From NCBI RefSeq assembly GCF_014077505.1, contig NZ_JACGWA010000007.1, positions 123,099 through 187,098 on the forward strand: 64,000 nt of DNA, written 5' to 3'. The notes under the pieces were generated by a model that was given only the letters and a program-made list of their open reading frames with translations, was not told the origin of the DNA and searched no databases. This DNA is from Colwellia sp. BRX10-3 (lineage in GTDB: Bacteria > Pseudomonadota > Gammaproteobacteria > Enterobacterales > Alteromonadaceae). Below, piece by piece: positions 7,357 to 17,455 of the stretch (within the stretch, counting starts at the first letter, position 1; every line of letters starts with the position of its first letter). Position numbers and translations under genes: made by a program.

Positions 7357-9186
7357 ATGATTAAAAAAATTTTTAAATGGTTAGGTATTTTACTGTTAAG
7401 CATTGTTGTGCTCGGCGGTAGTTTTGCTGCTTACGAATGGAATGCGGATAAACCTATGAGGTTTCGATCTTTTGTTGATCGCGAAGTGTTGAAAATGGCT
7501 TTTCAGAGCCCTGAAACACTAACCTCTTTGGGGTTTTTAGAATCTGTCGGGATAACAGGACATAACGCTGATTTAGACGATGCTAGTCTTGCTAAAGCGG
7601 ATGAGTTATTTGTCAAATTGAAAACAGTACATAACACTTTAAATGACTATGATGACGATAGTTTGAGTGATGCAGATCTACTTTCAAAAGAAATTGCGCT
7701 GTACTTGTTAGATTTTGCCAAAGCGTCTGAACCATATCGCTACCATAGTTACCCGGTAAACCAATTGTTTGGTATTCAAAACGGTTACCCAAGCTTTATG
7801 GAATCTCAACATCAGGTTAATAGTGTTGCTGACGCTGAAAATTATTTATCTCGTTTGGAAAAAGTTAAACTTAAATTTACTCAAGAATTAGAAGGGATAA
7901 AACTTAGAGAAGAGAAAGGTATTATTCCTCCTGCATTTGTTATTGAACGTGTACTTGAAGAAATGACTAACTTTGTTAATAAGCCAATTGAAGAAAATAT
8001 TCTTTATAGCTCACTCGCGAAGAAAATGTCTGAAAGTGAGAGTATCTCAACTGAAGAACAAACGCAGTTATTGGCTAAAGCAAAAAGTAACATCAGTACA
8101 TTTGTTCATCCGGCTTATAATTTGTTAATTAACTATTTTACAAATTTACAATCGAAAGCGACAGATGACGATGGCTTTTGGCGCTTACCTCAAGGTGACA
8201 AAGCTTACGCAAGTGCTTTGCAGTTTTTTACCACTACAGATTATACGCCACAGTATATTCATGATGTTGGTTTAAAAGAGGTCGATCGCATTCAAAGCGA
8301 AATAATGACTATTTTGGCTGTTCAAAATTATGATGTTTCACAAGGTTTCACTGCAGCAATAGAGTATTTAGCTGCACAAGAAAATTTTTATTATCAGGAC
8401 AGCGATGCAGGTCGTGCCCAAATATTGAAAGACTATCAAGCTATTCTTGATGAAATAGATACCGGTTTAGATTCAGCCTTTAGAATTCGCCCAAAAGCGG
8501 GTATGGAAGTAGTACGTATACCTGAATTCAAGGAAAAAACGGCGCCAGGCGCTTATTATCAGCAACCAGCAATTGACGGTAGTCGCCCAGGTAGATTCTT
8601 CGCAAACTTGTATGATATTAAAGCGACGCCTAAGTACTCAATGAGAACATTGGCTTATCATGAAGGTATTCCTGGGCATCATTTTCAAATTGCAGTGGCG
8701 ATGGAATTAGAAGGTTTACCTTTATTTAGAATGTTTTCCCCCTTTACTGCTTATGTTGAAGGTTGGGCCCTTTACAGTGAATATTTAGCATGGGAAATGG
8801 GCTTTCAAGATGATCCCTTTGATAATATAGGTCGCTTGCAAGCTGAGTTATTTAGAGCCGTAAGATTAGTAGTTGATACGGGAATTCATTATAAAAGATG
8901 GACGAGAGAACAGGCGATCGACTATATGAAAGCCAACACAGGTATGGCGCAATCTGATGTTGTTTCGGAAATCGAACGATATATTGTTATGCCAGGACAA
9001 GCAACGTCATATAAAGTGGGTATGATGAAAATTTTAGCCCTAAGAGAAAAAGCTCAAGTAGCGTTGGGCGATAAATTTGATTTGCGCGACTTTCATGATG
9101 TGGTATTAAAAAATGGTGCTGTACCTTTAGATATTTTAGCGCGCTTTATTGATCAATATATTGCTGATACGTTGGCAAAAAATTAG
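7357..9186 (+). CDS. DUF885 family putative metallopeptidase, membrane anchored
   Basis: The 609-residue protein starts with a hydrophobic segment (about 7-26) that is a signal anchor or uncleaved signal, so the bulk is likely periplasmic. DUF885 features are clear: AYHEGIPGHHFQ with H435, E436, H441 and H442, and downstream YVEGWALYSEYLA, which supplies a further Glu. Proteins of this family are related to M32-like zinc peptidases, and some have peptidase activity; the substrate here is unknown. The ATG follows GAGGGA at short spacing. The gene is single, ends in a strong terminator, and has a 424-base upstream gap. Confidence 0.85.
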   Translation: MIKKIFKWLGILLLSIVVLGGSFAAYEWNADKPMRFRSFVDREVLKMAFQSPETLTSLGFLESVGITGHNADLDDASLAKADELFVKLKTVHNTLNDYDDDSLSDADLLSKEIALYLLDFAKASEPYRYHSYPVNQLFGIQNGYPSFMESQHQVNSVADAENYLSRLEKVKLKFTQELEGIKLREEKGIIPPAFVIERVLEEMTNFVNKPIEENILYSSLAKKMSESESISTEEQTQLLAKAKSNISTFVHPAYNLLINYFTNLQSKATDDDGFWRLPQGDKAYASALQFFTTTDYTPQYIHDVGLKEVDRIQSEIMTILAVQNYDVSQGFTAAIEYLAAQENFYYQDSDAGRAQILKDYQAILDEIDTGLDSAFRIRPKAGMEVVRIPEFKEKTAPGAYYQQPAIDGSRPGRFFANLYDIKATPKYSMRTLAYHEGIPGHHFQIAVAMELEGLPLFRMFSPFTAYVEGWALYSEYLAWEMGFQDDPFDNIGRLQAELFRAVRLVVDTGIHYKRWTREQAIDYMKANTGMAQSDVVSEIERYIVMPGQATSYKVGMMKILALREKAQVALGDKFDLRDFHDVVLKNGAVPLDILARFIDQYIADTLAKN

Positions 9187-9205
9187 CTTGGTAATTTGAC
9201 TCATC

Positions 9206-9228
9206 AAAGGCCGCTAGCGGCCTTTTTT
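9206..9228 (+). terminator. Rho-independent terminator
   Basis: The stem AAAGGCCGC-TA-GCGGCCTTT is perfect and runs into a T tract; it ends the DUF885 transcript. Confidence 0.85.
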
Positions 9229-9331
9229 ATTCAATTGTTTTTTCTAATATAATAGTCAAAATTAAGTCATTAAATAAATGAAGGTTGGATAAAGACGAAT
9301 AGTCCAGCAAAGGATGGTTAACAAAAATTGA

Positions 9332-10099
9332 TTATGTAGAAGGTAAGCAATGTTTGATCTGTTGTTGATAAAGACGATAAATCAAATCTTTTTGATAAGT
9401 GTTTTTAACGGCGGTAGTGAGTAATGGTAGTAGAGCTATAAAAGAAGATTTTTTAGCTAAATGAAGTCCCCATTCTTTAGTTCCTAGACTGTAAGCATTA
9501 GTTATTATGCTTTCATCCATATTTTGTTGGCGTAAGGCATACTCAAGACCCACTCTTGAGCCAATAACACCATCTACATACTTGAGTTTTAACATCCCTA
9601 TAGCTTGCTCATAACTAGCGACGCTGACTTTATTGAGTGCGTTGTCTTGATCAAATTTTTCATTAAATTGTGCATTTCTAATGACGGCAATACTTTCAAG
9701 TTTATATAACTCATCATAATCTTTAATCTTAGTGTTATTTTGAGTAAGAACAATAACTTTTGATAACGAGAGAGGACCGATATATTCAACGTCATTAGCA
9801 ATAGTGCTATTTTTGAAGATGAGTGCTAAATCAAGTTCACCTGTTTTTAAAGAGAGCAAAATTCTAGCGTAAGGATAATTAGCTAATTCAAGTTTTATTT
9901 TTAGATTTTTAGTTACTTCTTGTATCGCAATAACACCTACACCGGTACATTTTTGGTGTTCAGCAAAGCTATTGAATGGCGGAAAAGGTGGTACGCTGAA
10001 GCTAAGCTTTTTATCATGAGCATATGATAAGTTATTAGCCATGGTTAGCACTAAAAAAATCAATGTAGTAATGCTATTGCTTATAAAGTGTTTTTTCAA
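9332..10099 (-). CDS. Periplasmic solute-binding protein, family 3 type
   Basis: A typical Sec signal peptide with a cleavage-like SYA-HD at about residue 27 leads a 255-residue protein of SBP_bac_3 size. Later segments such as FSVPPFPPFNS, YPYARILLSLKTGELDLAL and the YVDGVIGSRVGLEYAL stretch are characteristic of stand-alone periplasmic binding proteins common in Alteromonadales. No permease or ATPase is adjacent, so transport is not implied; it may be a sensor-type or orphan binding protein. The start is TTG (10099), chosen because the signal peptide begins there; the ribosome site is poor. Confidence 0.7.
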   Translation of the reverse strand: MKKHFISNSITTLIFLVLTMANNLSYAHDKKLSFSVPPFPPFNSFAEHQKCTGVGVIAIQEVTKNLKIKLELANYPYARILLSLKTGELDLALIFKNSTIANDVEYIGPLSLSKVIVLTQNNTKIKDYDELYKLESIAVIRNAQFNEKFDQDNALNKVSVASYEQAIGMLKLKYVDGVIGSRVGLEYALRQQNMDESIITNAYSLGTKEWGLHLAKKSSFIALLPLLTTAVKNTYQKDLIYRLYQQQIKHCLPST

Positions 10100-10266
10100 A
10101 GAGACTAAATTACCCAGTTAACTAATTGACCTGCTAAGTATTATAGTACCCTTTTGATTTTATGACATGACTTATGATTGATTGTTATAGTCTTATGAAA
10201 CACAGTTAGCTTAGTGCCATATTATGATATATATTTATAAGACCTTTTACTTTTTAAGGACTTTTT

Positions 10267-10704
10267 ATGTTACCCATTCATGGCCGTTGGAAAATAGAAG
10301 TTAGAGATCAAGTACTGATGCAATGGTTTGCTGATTCATGGAATGAAGAAGCTGTTGTTAAATATATAACCGAGTTTAAAGCAGCGGCAGCACCCTTAAT
10401 TGATGACGAGTGGGCCATTATTTCTGTTTTTGAACAATGGGAGTTAGGGATACCTGAAATAGAGCATCATGTAACTGAACTTTGTGAATGGTTTAAACAA
10501 CATGGCTGTGTTAAAGACTGCCATGTTTATAGTTCGAATATTTTAAAGAGTATGCAACTAGAGAAAATGATACCGCACACGGATGAGGGATATGAACGTT
10601 GTGTATTTCACAATGTCAATGACGCTATTACATGGCTCAATACTGAAGGCTTTGTATTAACTAATGCTCAATTTTTATATGACATAAAAATATCTAAAAA
10701 ATAA
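10267..10704 (+). CDS. Hypothetical protein (145 aa)
   Basis: I do not recognise this protein with confidence. It is soluble, with no signal or membrane segment, and the start MLPIHGRWKIEVRDQVL, the central DEWAIISVFEQWELG and alternating helices are loosely like the SpoIIAA/STAS-like proteins of unknown role in marine gammaproteobacteria. An AAGGA site seven bases before ATG supports the start. Three cysteines (two around CVKDC at about 79-83) have no evident metal pattern. It stands alone between the divergent binding-protein gene and the Rieske-protein gene. Confidence 0.65.
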   Translation: MLPIHGRWKIEVRDQVLMQWFADSWNEEAVVKYITEFKAAAAPLIDDEWAIISVFEQWELGIPEIEHHVTELCEWFKQHGCVKDCHVYSSNILKSMQLEKMIPHTDEGYERCVFHNVNDAITWLNTEGFVLTNAQFLYDIKISKK

Positions 10705-10969
10705 CCTTAGCCTCTTTTTAAAATTCATTTTAGTACTGATAAATACTGAGTTCTAGTGCAATATTAGTCCAGTAAAAACGATATGTTTTTCAGTATTTAC
10801 CCATAGTTAACTATTTATAAAATAGACTACTTTAGGTTGATATTCGTTAAGTGAGATTATAACCTCGTAAAAATCAATGTTAATTCAATCAATAATTTAT
10901 AAACTTTCCTTTTGTATTACCTAGCCACCGTGGCAAAATAGGTTATTCACTAAATTAAAAGGAAAATTT

Positions 10970-11335
10970 TTGTTAACATTAAGTAGTTACTACCCTGCAG
11001 GTGGTCGGGCGGAACATGAGATTAAAATTATTAATATTAAGCCAACTGAGCGGGCAGATGTATTGACTGCAATGGCAAAGCTGCCTTATGCAAGTACAGA
11101 AAAACCTGTAGTGATATATTCTCAGACGTTAGCGAATGGCGAAAAAGAATATCGAACGGTATCGGCAAAGTGCCCGCATCAAGGGGCAGATATTAGTGGT
11201 GATGAACTAAAAGCAGATGGAAACGTATATTGCTCATTACATCGTCGTCCGATTTGCATATTTAGTGAGTACAATCATGCTTACTTAACAGAGAAACGCG
11301 CAGACGAGTTTTACATTGTAAAAAGCTATCAATAG
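10970..11335 (+). CDS. Small Rieske-type [2Fe-2S] protein
   Basis: The 121-residue protein carries C68-P-H70 and C88-S-L-H91, that is C-x-H-x17-C-x2-H, the ligand pattern of a Rieske cluster. It has no signal peptide, so it is a soluble cytosolic ferredoxin-like protein; such small Rieske proteins often serve oxygenases or nitrite reductase, but no such enzyme is next to it. The second motif is followed by RRPICIF rather than the usual G-x-x-F-d loop, so it is a diverged member. The start is TTG with AAAAGGA at good spacing. Function beyond electron transfer is unknown. Confidence 0.75.
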   Translation: MLTLSSYYPAGGRAEHEIKIINIKPTERADVLTAMAKLPYASTEKPVVIYSQTLANGEKEYRTVSAKCPHQGADISGDELKADGNVYCSLHRRPICIFSEYNHAYLTEKRADEFYIVKSYQ

Positions 11336-11522
11336 AAACTCAGCTTATGTAGCAGCTTAGCTTCTTAATTGGGAGATTAAGCTCTCAATACCTCATACCA
11401 ATCGATATAGCGCTTGTTTGCCTTAATACCGCAACATGTAGCGATAAACATCTCAGTTTTCTCATCACTATTTTGTAATACCCGATTGAGAACATACACC
11501 TACAATATATCGCAGCGTTAAC

Positions 11523-12140
11523 CTAATCGGGTTTTGATACCATTTTATTTTCTGTGTTAATACTACTGCTGCTAATAGCGGTACCTAACAGTGATAACAG
11601 ACAATAACCGGTAAAGTAAAAAAAACCTGGCCCCAATGCTGATAGAGTTTCACTACTAATAATTAAGTCTAACTTAAAGCCAAATAGCCCTAATTGTTCT
11701 GCTGTTGCTGTTTCAGCGTGATTAGTTGATAGCACAGCAAGAAAAATCGCAACAACAAAAACGTCGGCCATTGACCATTTACCAATTTTGCTTATAAAGC
11801 TATAGATAACAGCTTCTGAACTTGAATTTTTTTTGGCGTAAGCAAAGCTAAGTAATACAAATTTTAATACCGGGATACAGATTGAAAAGGCAAAAATTAG
11901 TAGCGCAACCAACAGTCGTTCATCTTGCCAAAGCTCTTGTATTGTTTGCAATAATGATAGGTTTTTATCAATTAAGGTATTGGTTATTTGTGCGCCACTA
12001 ACATTAGCTGTCATCGCCATATTGAGTGAAAACATAGGTAATAATACACCGGGAATAAATAGTGTAATTGCAATAAGGTTAAATAAAAAACCTAAATGTT
12101 TTTTAATCATAATGTTATGACGTTTTCCTAAATTGGTCAT
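11523..12140 (-). CDS. PqiA-family inner membrane protein (single domain)
   Basis: Four hydrophobic segments in 205 residues and the motif GKWSMADVFVVAIFLAVL (about 121-138) are those of the PqiA family, whose larger members work with MCE proteins (PqiB) in envelope lipid traffic. This one has only one PqiA unit, lacks the cysteine-rich loops, and has no pqiB-type neighbour. A second ATG ten codons in is possible. It is transcribed in the same direction as yfbR and alaA, 46 bases downstream of yfbR, and may be the last gene of that unit. Confidence 0.75.
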   Translation of the reverse strand: MTNLGKRHNIMIKKHLGFLFNLIAITLFIPGVLLPMFSLNMAMTANVSGAQITNTLIDKNLSLLQTIQELWQDERLLVALLIFAFSICIPVLKFVLLSFAYAKKNSSSEAVIYSFISKIGKWSMADVFVVAIFLAVLSTNHAETATAEQLGLFGFKLDLIISSETLSALGPGFFYFTGYCLLSLLGTAISSSSINTENKMVSKPD

Positions 12141-12186
12141 GCAATTTTTAATTGTTATTTCTAGTCATTATTGTTGCTATATACAA

Positions 12187-12792
12187 CTATTTTTTAATTT
12201 GTACTTCGGTGAGTTTATCTACCGTTGCGGAACATGACTTTAGAAACACCGACATAAAATATTCCACTTCTGGCATTTGTAGTTTCAGAGTAGCTAGTTT
12301 CAATTCTAAGCGTTCTTTTACATGATCAAATTCGTGGTTTTGATGGTTTAATTCATCAAGCGCTTTAATATAAGCCACTAGAATATCGGCCGCTTTCACT
12401 ATTTTTTTGTATTGGTCGTCAACATTATCTTGCACGATTATGTCTGAAAACAATGCTTGAAACTCTTCAGGCAAAGATTCAAGGCATTGTTTTTCAGCAA
12501 TATATTCTATTTTTTTAAATTCACGAGCAATTTCAGGATTTGCATATTTAGTTGGGCTAACAATATCGCCAAAGCGGGTTTCACTTGCCTCATGATAAAG
12601 CGCGACTGTTGCTACTTTATCGGCATTAATGTTGCCGTCAAATTTTTCATTTTTAATAACAGCCAGTAAATGAGCAACAATGGCCACTTGGTGAGAATGC
12701 TCTGCAACATTTTCTGGTTTAACACAAAACATCAATGCCCAACGTTTAATGAGGGGCATTCTGAACATCCATGCGAGAAAAGTACTTTGCAT
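12187..12792 (-). CDS. yfbR: 5'-deoxynucleotidase YfbR
   Basis: The 201-residue HD-superfamily protein aligns along its length with E. coli YfbR (199), which removes phosphate from deoxynucleoside 5'-monophosphates. Conserved are IKRWALM, NVAEHSHQVA with H32, and ALYH-EASE.RFGD. In E. coli the last is H68-D69; here the HD dyad reads H67-E68 (codon GAG), a change of a metal ligand from Asp to Glu. The late Asp in KAADILVAYIKAL is kept. AAGG precedes the ATG at seven bases. It lies 40 bases downstream of alaA in the same direction, the same pairing as in E. coli (yfbQ-yfbR). Confidence 0.93.
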   Translation of the reverse strand: MQSTFLAWMFRMPLIKRWALMFCVKPENVAEHSHQVAIVAHLLAVIKNEKFDGNINADKVATVALYHEASETRFGDIVSPTKYANPEIAREFKKIEYIAEKQCLESLPEEFQALFSDIIVQDNVDDQYKKIVKAADILVAYIKALDELNHQNHEFDHVKERLELKLATLKLQMPEVEYFMSVFLKSCSATVDKLTEVQIKK

Positions 12793-12832
12793 TATAAAAC
12801 CTTATTAAGTAGTAATTTATTTATATTTTTGT

Positions 12833-14047
12833 TTATTGGCGATAAGTACTGAAAAAGTTTGCTAGTTTTTCTAGTGCTGGTTTTAATTCATCTACATGTG
12901 GCAGAAACACTAAGCGGAAATAATTTTTTTGCTTAATGTTAAAAGCTCGGCCGTGAACTAACAATATTTTTTCTTGTTTGAGTAAATCTAGAATCATTTT
13001 TTCATCATCATGAATATTAAATTTTTCCTGATCTACTTTAACAAAAAGGTATAAAGCCCCCATAGCAGGGTTACAAGAAAGACCGTCAATGTTATTGATC
13101 ATTTCATGAGCAAGATTACGCTGTTTTAATAAACGCCCATCGCCCTGAATTAACTCATTAATACTTTGATAGCCACCCAGTGCCGTTTGAATAGCGTGTT
13201 GGCAAGGTACATTGGCACACAAGCGCATTGAAGCGAGAATATCTAAGCCTTCTAAATAATCTTCCGCATGAATTTTGGGACCGGTGATTACCATCCAGCC
13301 AGCACGAAAGCCTGCAATACGATAATTTTTAGACAATCCACCCATGGTGATGATTAATACATCATTGGCTAATCTTGCGGTTGGAATGTGTTGTGCTTGG
13401 TCATAAAGAATTTTGTCGTATATTTCATCACTGAATATGATCAAGTTATGTTTACGCGCAAGTTCAATAATATCTTGTAGCACCTCTTCACTATAAACTG
13501 CGCCAGTAGGATTATTAGGATTGATCAAAACAATGGCTTTGGTTTTAGGCGTTATTTTGCTTTCCATATCCTTTAGGTCTGGAAACCATTGGTTTTCTTC
13601 ATCACAATGATAGTGCACAGGTTCACCGCCAGACAAGGCAACCGAGGCGGTCCATAATGGGTAATCAGGTGCTGGAATTAATACTTCATCACCATTATTT
13701 AACAAGCCTTGCATAGCCATAACAATGAGTTCGCTAACTCCATTGCCTATGTATATATCGTCAACACTGACATCTAATATGCCTTGTTGTTGAAAATACT
13801 GCATTACCGCTACTCTTGCAGGGTAAATGCCTTTTGACTCACAGTAGCCTTGAGCCGTTGGTAGATTATGAATAACATCTTTTAGAATATCATCAGGCGC
13901 TTCAAAACCAAAGGGTGCAGGGTTGCCAATATTAAGCTTCAACACCTTGTAACCTTCATCTTCCAAACGTTTAGCCTCGGCGGCTACTTGTCCACGAATT
14001 TCGTAGCAGACATTTTTTAATTTTGAAGATTTTTGGATAATTTTCAT
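12833..14047 (-). CDS. alaA: Alanine aminotransferase AlaA
   Basis: This class I PLP-dependent aminotransferase makes alanine from pyruvate and glutamate. At 404 residues it is one shorter than E. coli AlaA (YfbQ) and closely similar: start IEKSSKL-like KIIQKSSKLKNVCYEIRG, NIGNPAPFGF, INPNNPTGAVYS, the PLP lysine in GGLSKNYRIAGFRAGW, and MRLCANVP. It is followed by yfbR, the same order as in E. coli. No strong ribosome site is visible in front of the ATG. Confidence 0.95.
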   Translation of the reverse strand: MKIIQKSSKLKNVCYEIRGQVAAEAKRLEDEGYKVLKLNIGNPAPFGFEAPDDILKDVIHNLPTAQGYCESKGIYPARVAVMQYFQQQGILDVSVDDIYIGNGVSELIVMAMQGLLNNGDEVLIPAPDYPLWTASVALSGGEPVHYHCDEENQWFPDLKDMESKITPKTKAIVLINPNNPTGAVYSEEVLQDIIELARKHNLIIFSDEIYDKILYDQAQHIPTARLANDVLIITMGGLSKNYRIAGFRAGWMVITGPKIHAEDYLEGLDILASMRLCANVPCQHAIQTALGGYQSINELIQGDGRLLKQRNLAHEMINNIDGLSCNPAMGALYLFVKVDQEKFNIHDDEKMILDLLKQEKILLVHGRAFNIKQKNYFRLVFLPHVDELKPALEKLANFFSTYRQ

Positions 14048-14377
14048 AATGACAGTCTTATAAATGATAAAAATTAATTAACGTTGTTGCTTTCGTTAAT
14101 AAAAAACAGAAAATGAAAAGTAAGCTAAAGATAAACCTATAGTCATTGTGTGCGCGAATTTTGCACTTAATATGTAATTAATGTGCTTAAGTCCATTGTT
14201 GCTAATATTGTCTAACTTTGAAACAGCTACTTGCATTTTTTTTATAGCAAAATGTTAATAATTGCATCATCTTGTTATTATGATTGAATTTTGAACAGTA
14301 TATTTACTTATTCTTTGACTACTGGTACTGAAATATTGTACTTAAATAGCTATCAGAGCTGACGAGGAAAATTAGAA
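14048..14377. other. Divergent intergenic region
   Basis: These 330 bases lie between alaA (leftward) and the LRAT-like gene (rightward). The sequence is AT-rich and must hold both promoters; I see no palindrome, repeat or small gene that I can support. Confidence 0.4.
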
Positions 14378-14968
14378 ATGCCATTGCCTTTATTATGGTT
14401 AGGAGCCGCTGCTGTTTCGGCATTAGCGGTTAAAGGGTTAGCTGATGATAGAAAATATCAACAAAGTAGCCGAGTTAAAAGCTATCGTGCTAAAACGCTG
14501 GCTGATCTTGAGCAATATGAGTCGCCAATTGCTACTTATCCAACCGATATGTTTTCTACTGAGCAGCAGATAGAACCCATCGTTGGCGCCATTGTTTGTT
14601 GTGGCATTGGCGGAGTATTGGAGCATAGCGGTATTTGGATCGGAGACAACACTATTATTGAAGTGGATGGTAATGGTTTAGTAAAAGCCGTATCTGCACA
14701 ACGTTTTACTCATACTCGTTCTGGTAAAAGCATTTTTATCGCTTGTGACTCCTTAGGTACGCCGTTAGCAAGTGAGTTAGCAGCCCAGAAGGCAATAGCC
14801 CAGCTTTATCAAGTGATCGACTATCATTTATTTGACAACAACTGCCATCAGTTTATATGGCAGTGCTTTCAATCTGACGTTAAAGCGATCACAACATTTA
14901 AAGCATTATCGTTAAATCTTGCACAATTGTTTGACCGAGTTATTTATTGGGACAAGTGCGATTGCTAA
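14378..14968 (+). CDS. LRAT/NlpC-P60-like cysteine peptidase-fold protein
   Basis: The 196-residue protein starts with a short hydrophobic segment (about 4-20), a possible membrane anchor, and then an LRAT-type permuted papain fold: H83 in LEHSGIWIGD and the nucleophile C156 in DNNCHQFIW, the order typical of LRAT-like proteins (His first, N-C-x-x-F later). Family members are acyltransferases or thiol hydrolases acting on lipids or peptides; the substrate is unknown. A GAGGA site precedes the ATG. It stands alone and is convergent with proS across a shared terminator. Confidence 0.7.
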   Translation: MPLPLLWLGAAAVSALAVKGLADDRKYQQSSRVKSYRAKTLADLEQYESPIATYPTDMFSTEQQIEPIVGAIVCCGIGGVLEHSGIWIGDNTIIEVDGNGLVKAVSAQRFTHTRSGKSIFIACDSLGTPLASELAAQKAIAQLYQVIDYHLFDNNCHQFIWQCFQSDVKAITTFKALSLNLAQLFDRVIYWDKCDC

Positions 14969-15002
14969 AATACTTACTGATATTTCATTGAATATAAAAA
15001 AA

Positions 15003-15030
15003 GGCTTTGCAGGTTATGCAAAGCCGTTTT
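15003..15030. terminator. Bidirectional terminator between LRAT-like gene and proS
   Basis: GGCTTTGCA (15003-15011) pairs perfectly with TGCAAAGCC (15017-15025). A run of A lies on the left and GTTTT on the right, so it can stop transcripts from both sides. Confidence 0.75.
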
Positions 15031-15094
15031 CTATTTTTAAACCAGTTCTATATTCAAAGATTACTCTGTTATGTAAAATGGCTTTATGACTTTA

Positions 15095-16804
15095 TTAGGC
15101 AAATAGAGACATAACATCATTGATCGCAAGCATAGACTTTTCACCCGTAATACGGTTCTTTACTTCAATTTCCTGATTGTCCAAGTTACGTTCACCGATA
15201 ATAAGTAATAATGGCGTACCCATTAACTCATGATCAGCAAACATAACGCCAGGGCGTTCTTTGCGATCATCAAAAATAACTTCGATACCAGCGGTTTGTA
15301 ATTGTTCATATAACGCTTCTGCGGTTTCTTTAACACGTGCAGACTTTGCCATGTTCATTGGCACAACGGCGACTTGATAAGGTGCTATTGCTGCAGGCCA
15401 TTTAATACCGTATTTATCGTGATTTTGTTCAATCGCCGCGGCAACAATACGAGAAACACCGATACCGTAACAACCCATAGTTAAGATTTGGTTTTTACCG
15501 GCTTCTGTTAACACACCACAGTTCATCGTTTGCGCATATTTTTCACCTAATTGGAAAATATGACCCACTTCAATACCGCGTTTAATTTCAATGCTACCTT
15601 GACCACAAGGGCTAGGGTCGCCTGCTACCACATTACGTAAATCTGCAACGCTGTAGTTTTGAGCATCACGATCCCAGTTAACGCCAGTTAAATGCAGGTC
15701 ATTTTTGTTAGCACCACAAACAAAATCAGCTAAGTGAGCCGCACTGCGGTCAACTATTACGTCAATATTTAAACCAACCGGGCCAATTGAGCCAGCGTTA
15801 CAACCAACGGCAGCTAAAATTTGCTCGTCAGTCGCAAAAGTTAACGGTGAGGCAATTTGTGCTAAGTTTTCAGCTTTAACTTCGTTTAACTGGTGATCAC
15901 CGCGCAATACTAACGCTACAATTGGCGCTTCGTTTTCTTTTGTTGCTTGGCCTAACACCAATAATGTTTTAACCGTGCTTGCTGCATCAACAGATAAAAA
16001 TTTCGCTAAATCTTCTATTGTGCGTACTTTTGGTGTGGCAACTTCACTTAAGGCTTGTGTTGCAGCAGGGCGTTCACCTGTTGGTGCTAGCGCTTCGGCT
16101 TTTTCAACGTTAGCCGCAAAGTCAGAACCATCACTAAAAGCAATATCGTCTTCACCAGAATCAGCTAACACATGAAATTCATGTGAAGCTTCACCACCAA
16201 TAGAGCCAGTATCAGCAATAACAGGGCGGTAATCTAAGCCTAAACGGTCGAATATACGACAGTAAGCGTCAAACATAGCTTGGTATGTTTTCTTTAAACA
16301 CTCTTCGCCTAGATGGAAAGAGTAAGCATCTTTCATTAAAAATTCACGGCCACGCATTACACCGAAACGAGGGCGAATTTCATCACGGAATTTAGTTTGA
16401 ATTTGAAAAAGATTTAATGGTAGCTGTTTGTAGCTGTTAATTTCATTAGCAACCAGTTTAGTGATTACTTCTTCATGCGTTGGGCCTAAAACAAAGGCAC
16501 GGTCATGACGATCCTTTAAACGTAACAATTCAGGACCATAATCTTCCCAACGACCTGACTCTTCCCATAAATCGGCTGGTTGAACCATCGGCATTAAAAC
16601 TTCTAATGCACCCGCTCGTTCCATTTCTTCACGGACAATATTTTCAACTTTACGTAGTACTTTTAAACCTGTCGGTAACCAAGTATATAAACCTGATGCG
16701 ACATTACGCACTAAACCGGCACGTAACATTAATTGATGACTGATAACTTCAGCGCTAGCAGGGGTTTCTTTCAGGGTTGAAAGTAAATATTGGCTTGTAC
16801 GCAT
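15095..16804 (-). CDS. proS: Prolyl-tRNA synthetase
   Basis: ProRS charges tRNA-Pro. The 569 residues match the bacterial class II type (E. coli 572): start [16 protein letters not shown], motif 2 around [25 protein letters not shown], an inserted YbaK-like editing domain at about 225-390, motif 3 region [10 protein letters not shown], and the C-terminal anticodon-binding domain with [17 protein letters not shown] lies a little ahead of the ATG. It is a single gene ended by the shared terminator at 15003-15030. Confidence 0.96.
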   Translation of the reverse strand: MRTSQYLLSTLKETPASAEVISHQLMLRAGLVRNVASGLYTWLPTGLKVLRKVENIVREEMERAGALEVLMPMVQPADLWEESGRWEDYGPELLRLKDRHDRAFVLGPTHEEVITKLVANEINSYKQLPLNLFQIQTKFRDEIRPRFGVMRGREFLMKDAYSFHLGEECLKKTYQAMFDAYCRIFDRLGLDYRPVIADTGSIGGEASHEFHVLADSGEDDIAFSDGSDFAANVEKAEALAPTGERPAATQALSEVATPKVRTIEDLAKFLSVDAASTVKTLLVLGQATKENEAPIVALVLRGDHQLNEVKAENLAQIASPLTFATDEQILAAVGCNAGSIGPVGLNIDVIVDRSAAHLADFVCGANKNDLHLTGVNWDRDAQNYSVADLRNVVAGDPSPCGQGSIEIKRGIEVGHIFQLGEKYAQTMNCGVLTEAGKNQILTMGCYGIGVSRIVAAAIEQNHDKYGIKWPAAIAPYQVAVVPMNMAKSARVKETAEALYEQLQTAGIEVIFDDRKERPGVMFADHELMGTPLLLIIGERNLDNQEIEVKNRITGEKSMLAINDVMSLFA

Positions 16805-17041
16805 TGAGAAAAAATTCCATTAGTAAACGAGCATAAAATATGGCACTTATTCTAGCAGGGCAGTTTCAGCCACAAAAGGTTTAAATTGCTCATTTGATAA
16901 AAATTACCGTTAAATCAGGGCTAAAAGTTAGAAATTTAGCTTTGAGTTTCAACTAGTCTGGGTTTACTGAGGTTATTGTGCTTATTGGTAAAGTTTAAAA
17001 AAGTATGTTTATAAAACAGAGGTGGAATATATAACTAAACC

Positions 17042-17455
17042 TTAGAAGGAAATGGGCTTACGTTTTGATCGATTAATATCAATTGTTTGTGGCGTTGGTT
17101 GTTTAACATGGCTGCTAGATTTGTTCTTTTTAGCTGGTTTAGCTGGTTTAGCTGGTTTAGCTTTCTGTGATTTATTCTGTACTACTTTTGCTTTAGTTTT
17201 TGTGATTTCGCTAAGCTCTATATTTGAGGGTTCTTTATAATTAACTTGAATGATTTCACCGTTAAATTCGACTATATCGTTATGATAAACTTTTTTGCGT
17301 TTTTGAAATTCAACCTCGTTATTCAACAATACATAACCTTCACAGATCACTATTTTCGCTTCTCCACCACCGCCTACCATATTGGCAATTTTTAATAATT
17401 TGCATAGTTCGATGGGTTGGATTGAAACATCAATAAGCGGAATATCATTTGTCAT
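17042..17455 (-). CDS. S4-domain RNA-binding protein with Ala/Lys/Pro-rich tail
   Basis: Residues 1-70 are an S4 domain of the YbcJ type: IELCKLLKIANMVGGGGEAKIVICEGYVLLNNEVEFQKRKK is the core, and E. coli YbcJ is about 70 residues. Here a basic tail of about 65 residues follows, with AKPAKPAKPAKKNK and an end rich in Lys and Arg, so it is likely an extended nucleic-acid-binding arm. The DNA for the repeat is a 9-base unit in tandem (17131-17162). YbcJ-like proteins are thought to bind RNA; the target is unknown. It stands alone, divergent from the electron-transfer cluster. Confidence 0.8.
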   Translation of the reverse strand: MTNDIPLIDVSIQPIELCKLLKIANMVGGGGEAKIVICEGYVLLNNEVEFQKRKKVYHNDIVEFNGEIIQVNYKEPSNIELSEITKTKAKVVQNKSQKAKPAKPAKPAKKNKSSSHVKQPTPQTIDINRSKRKPISF

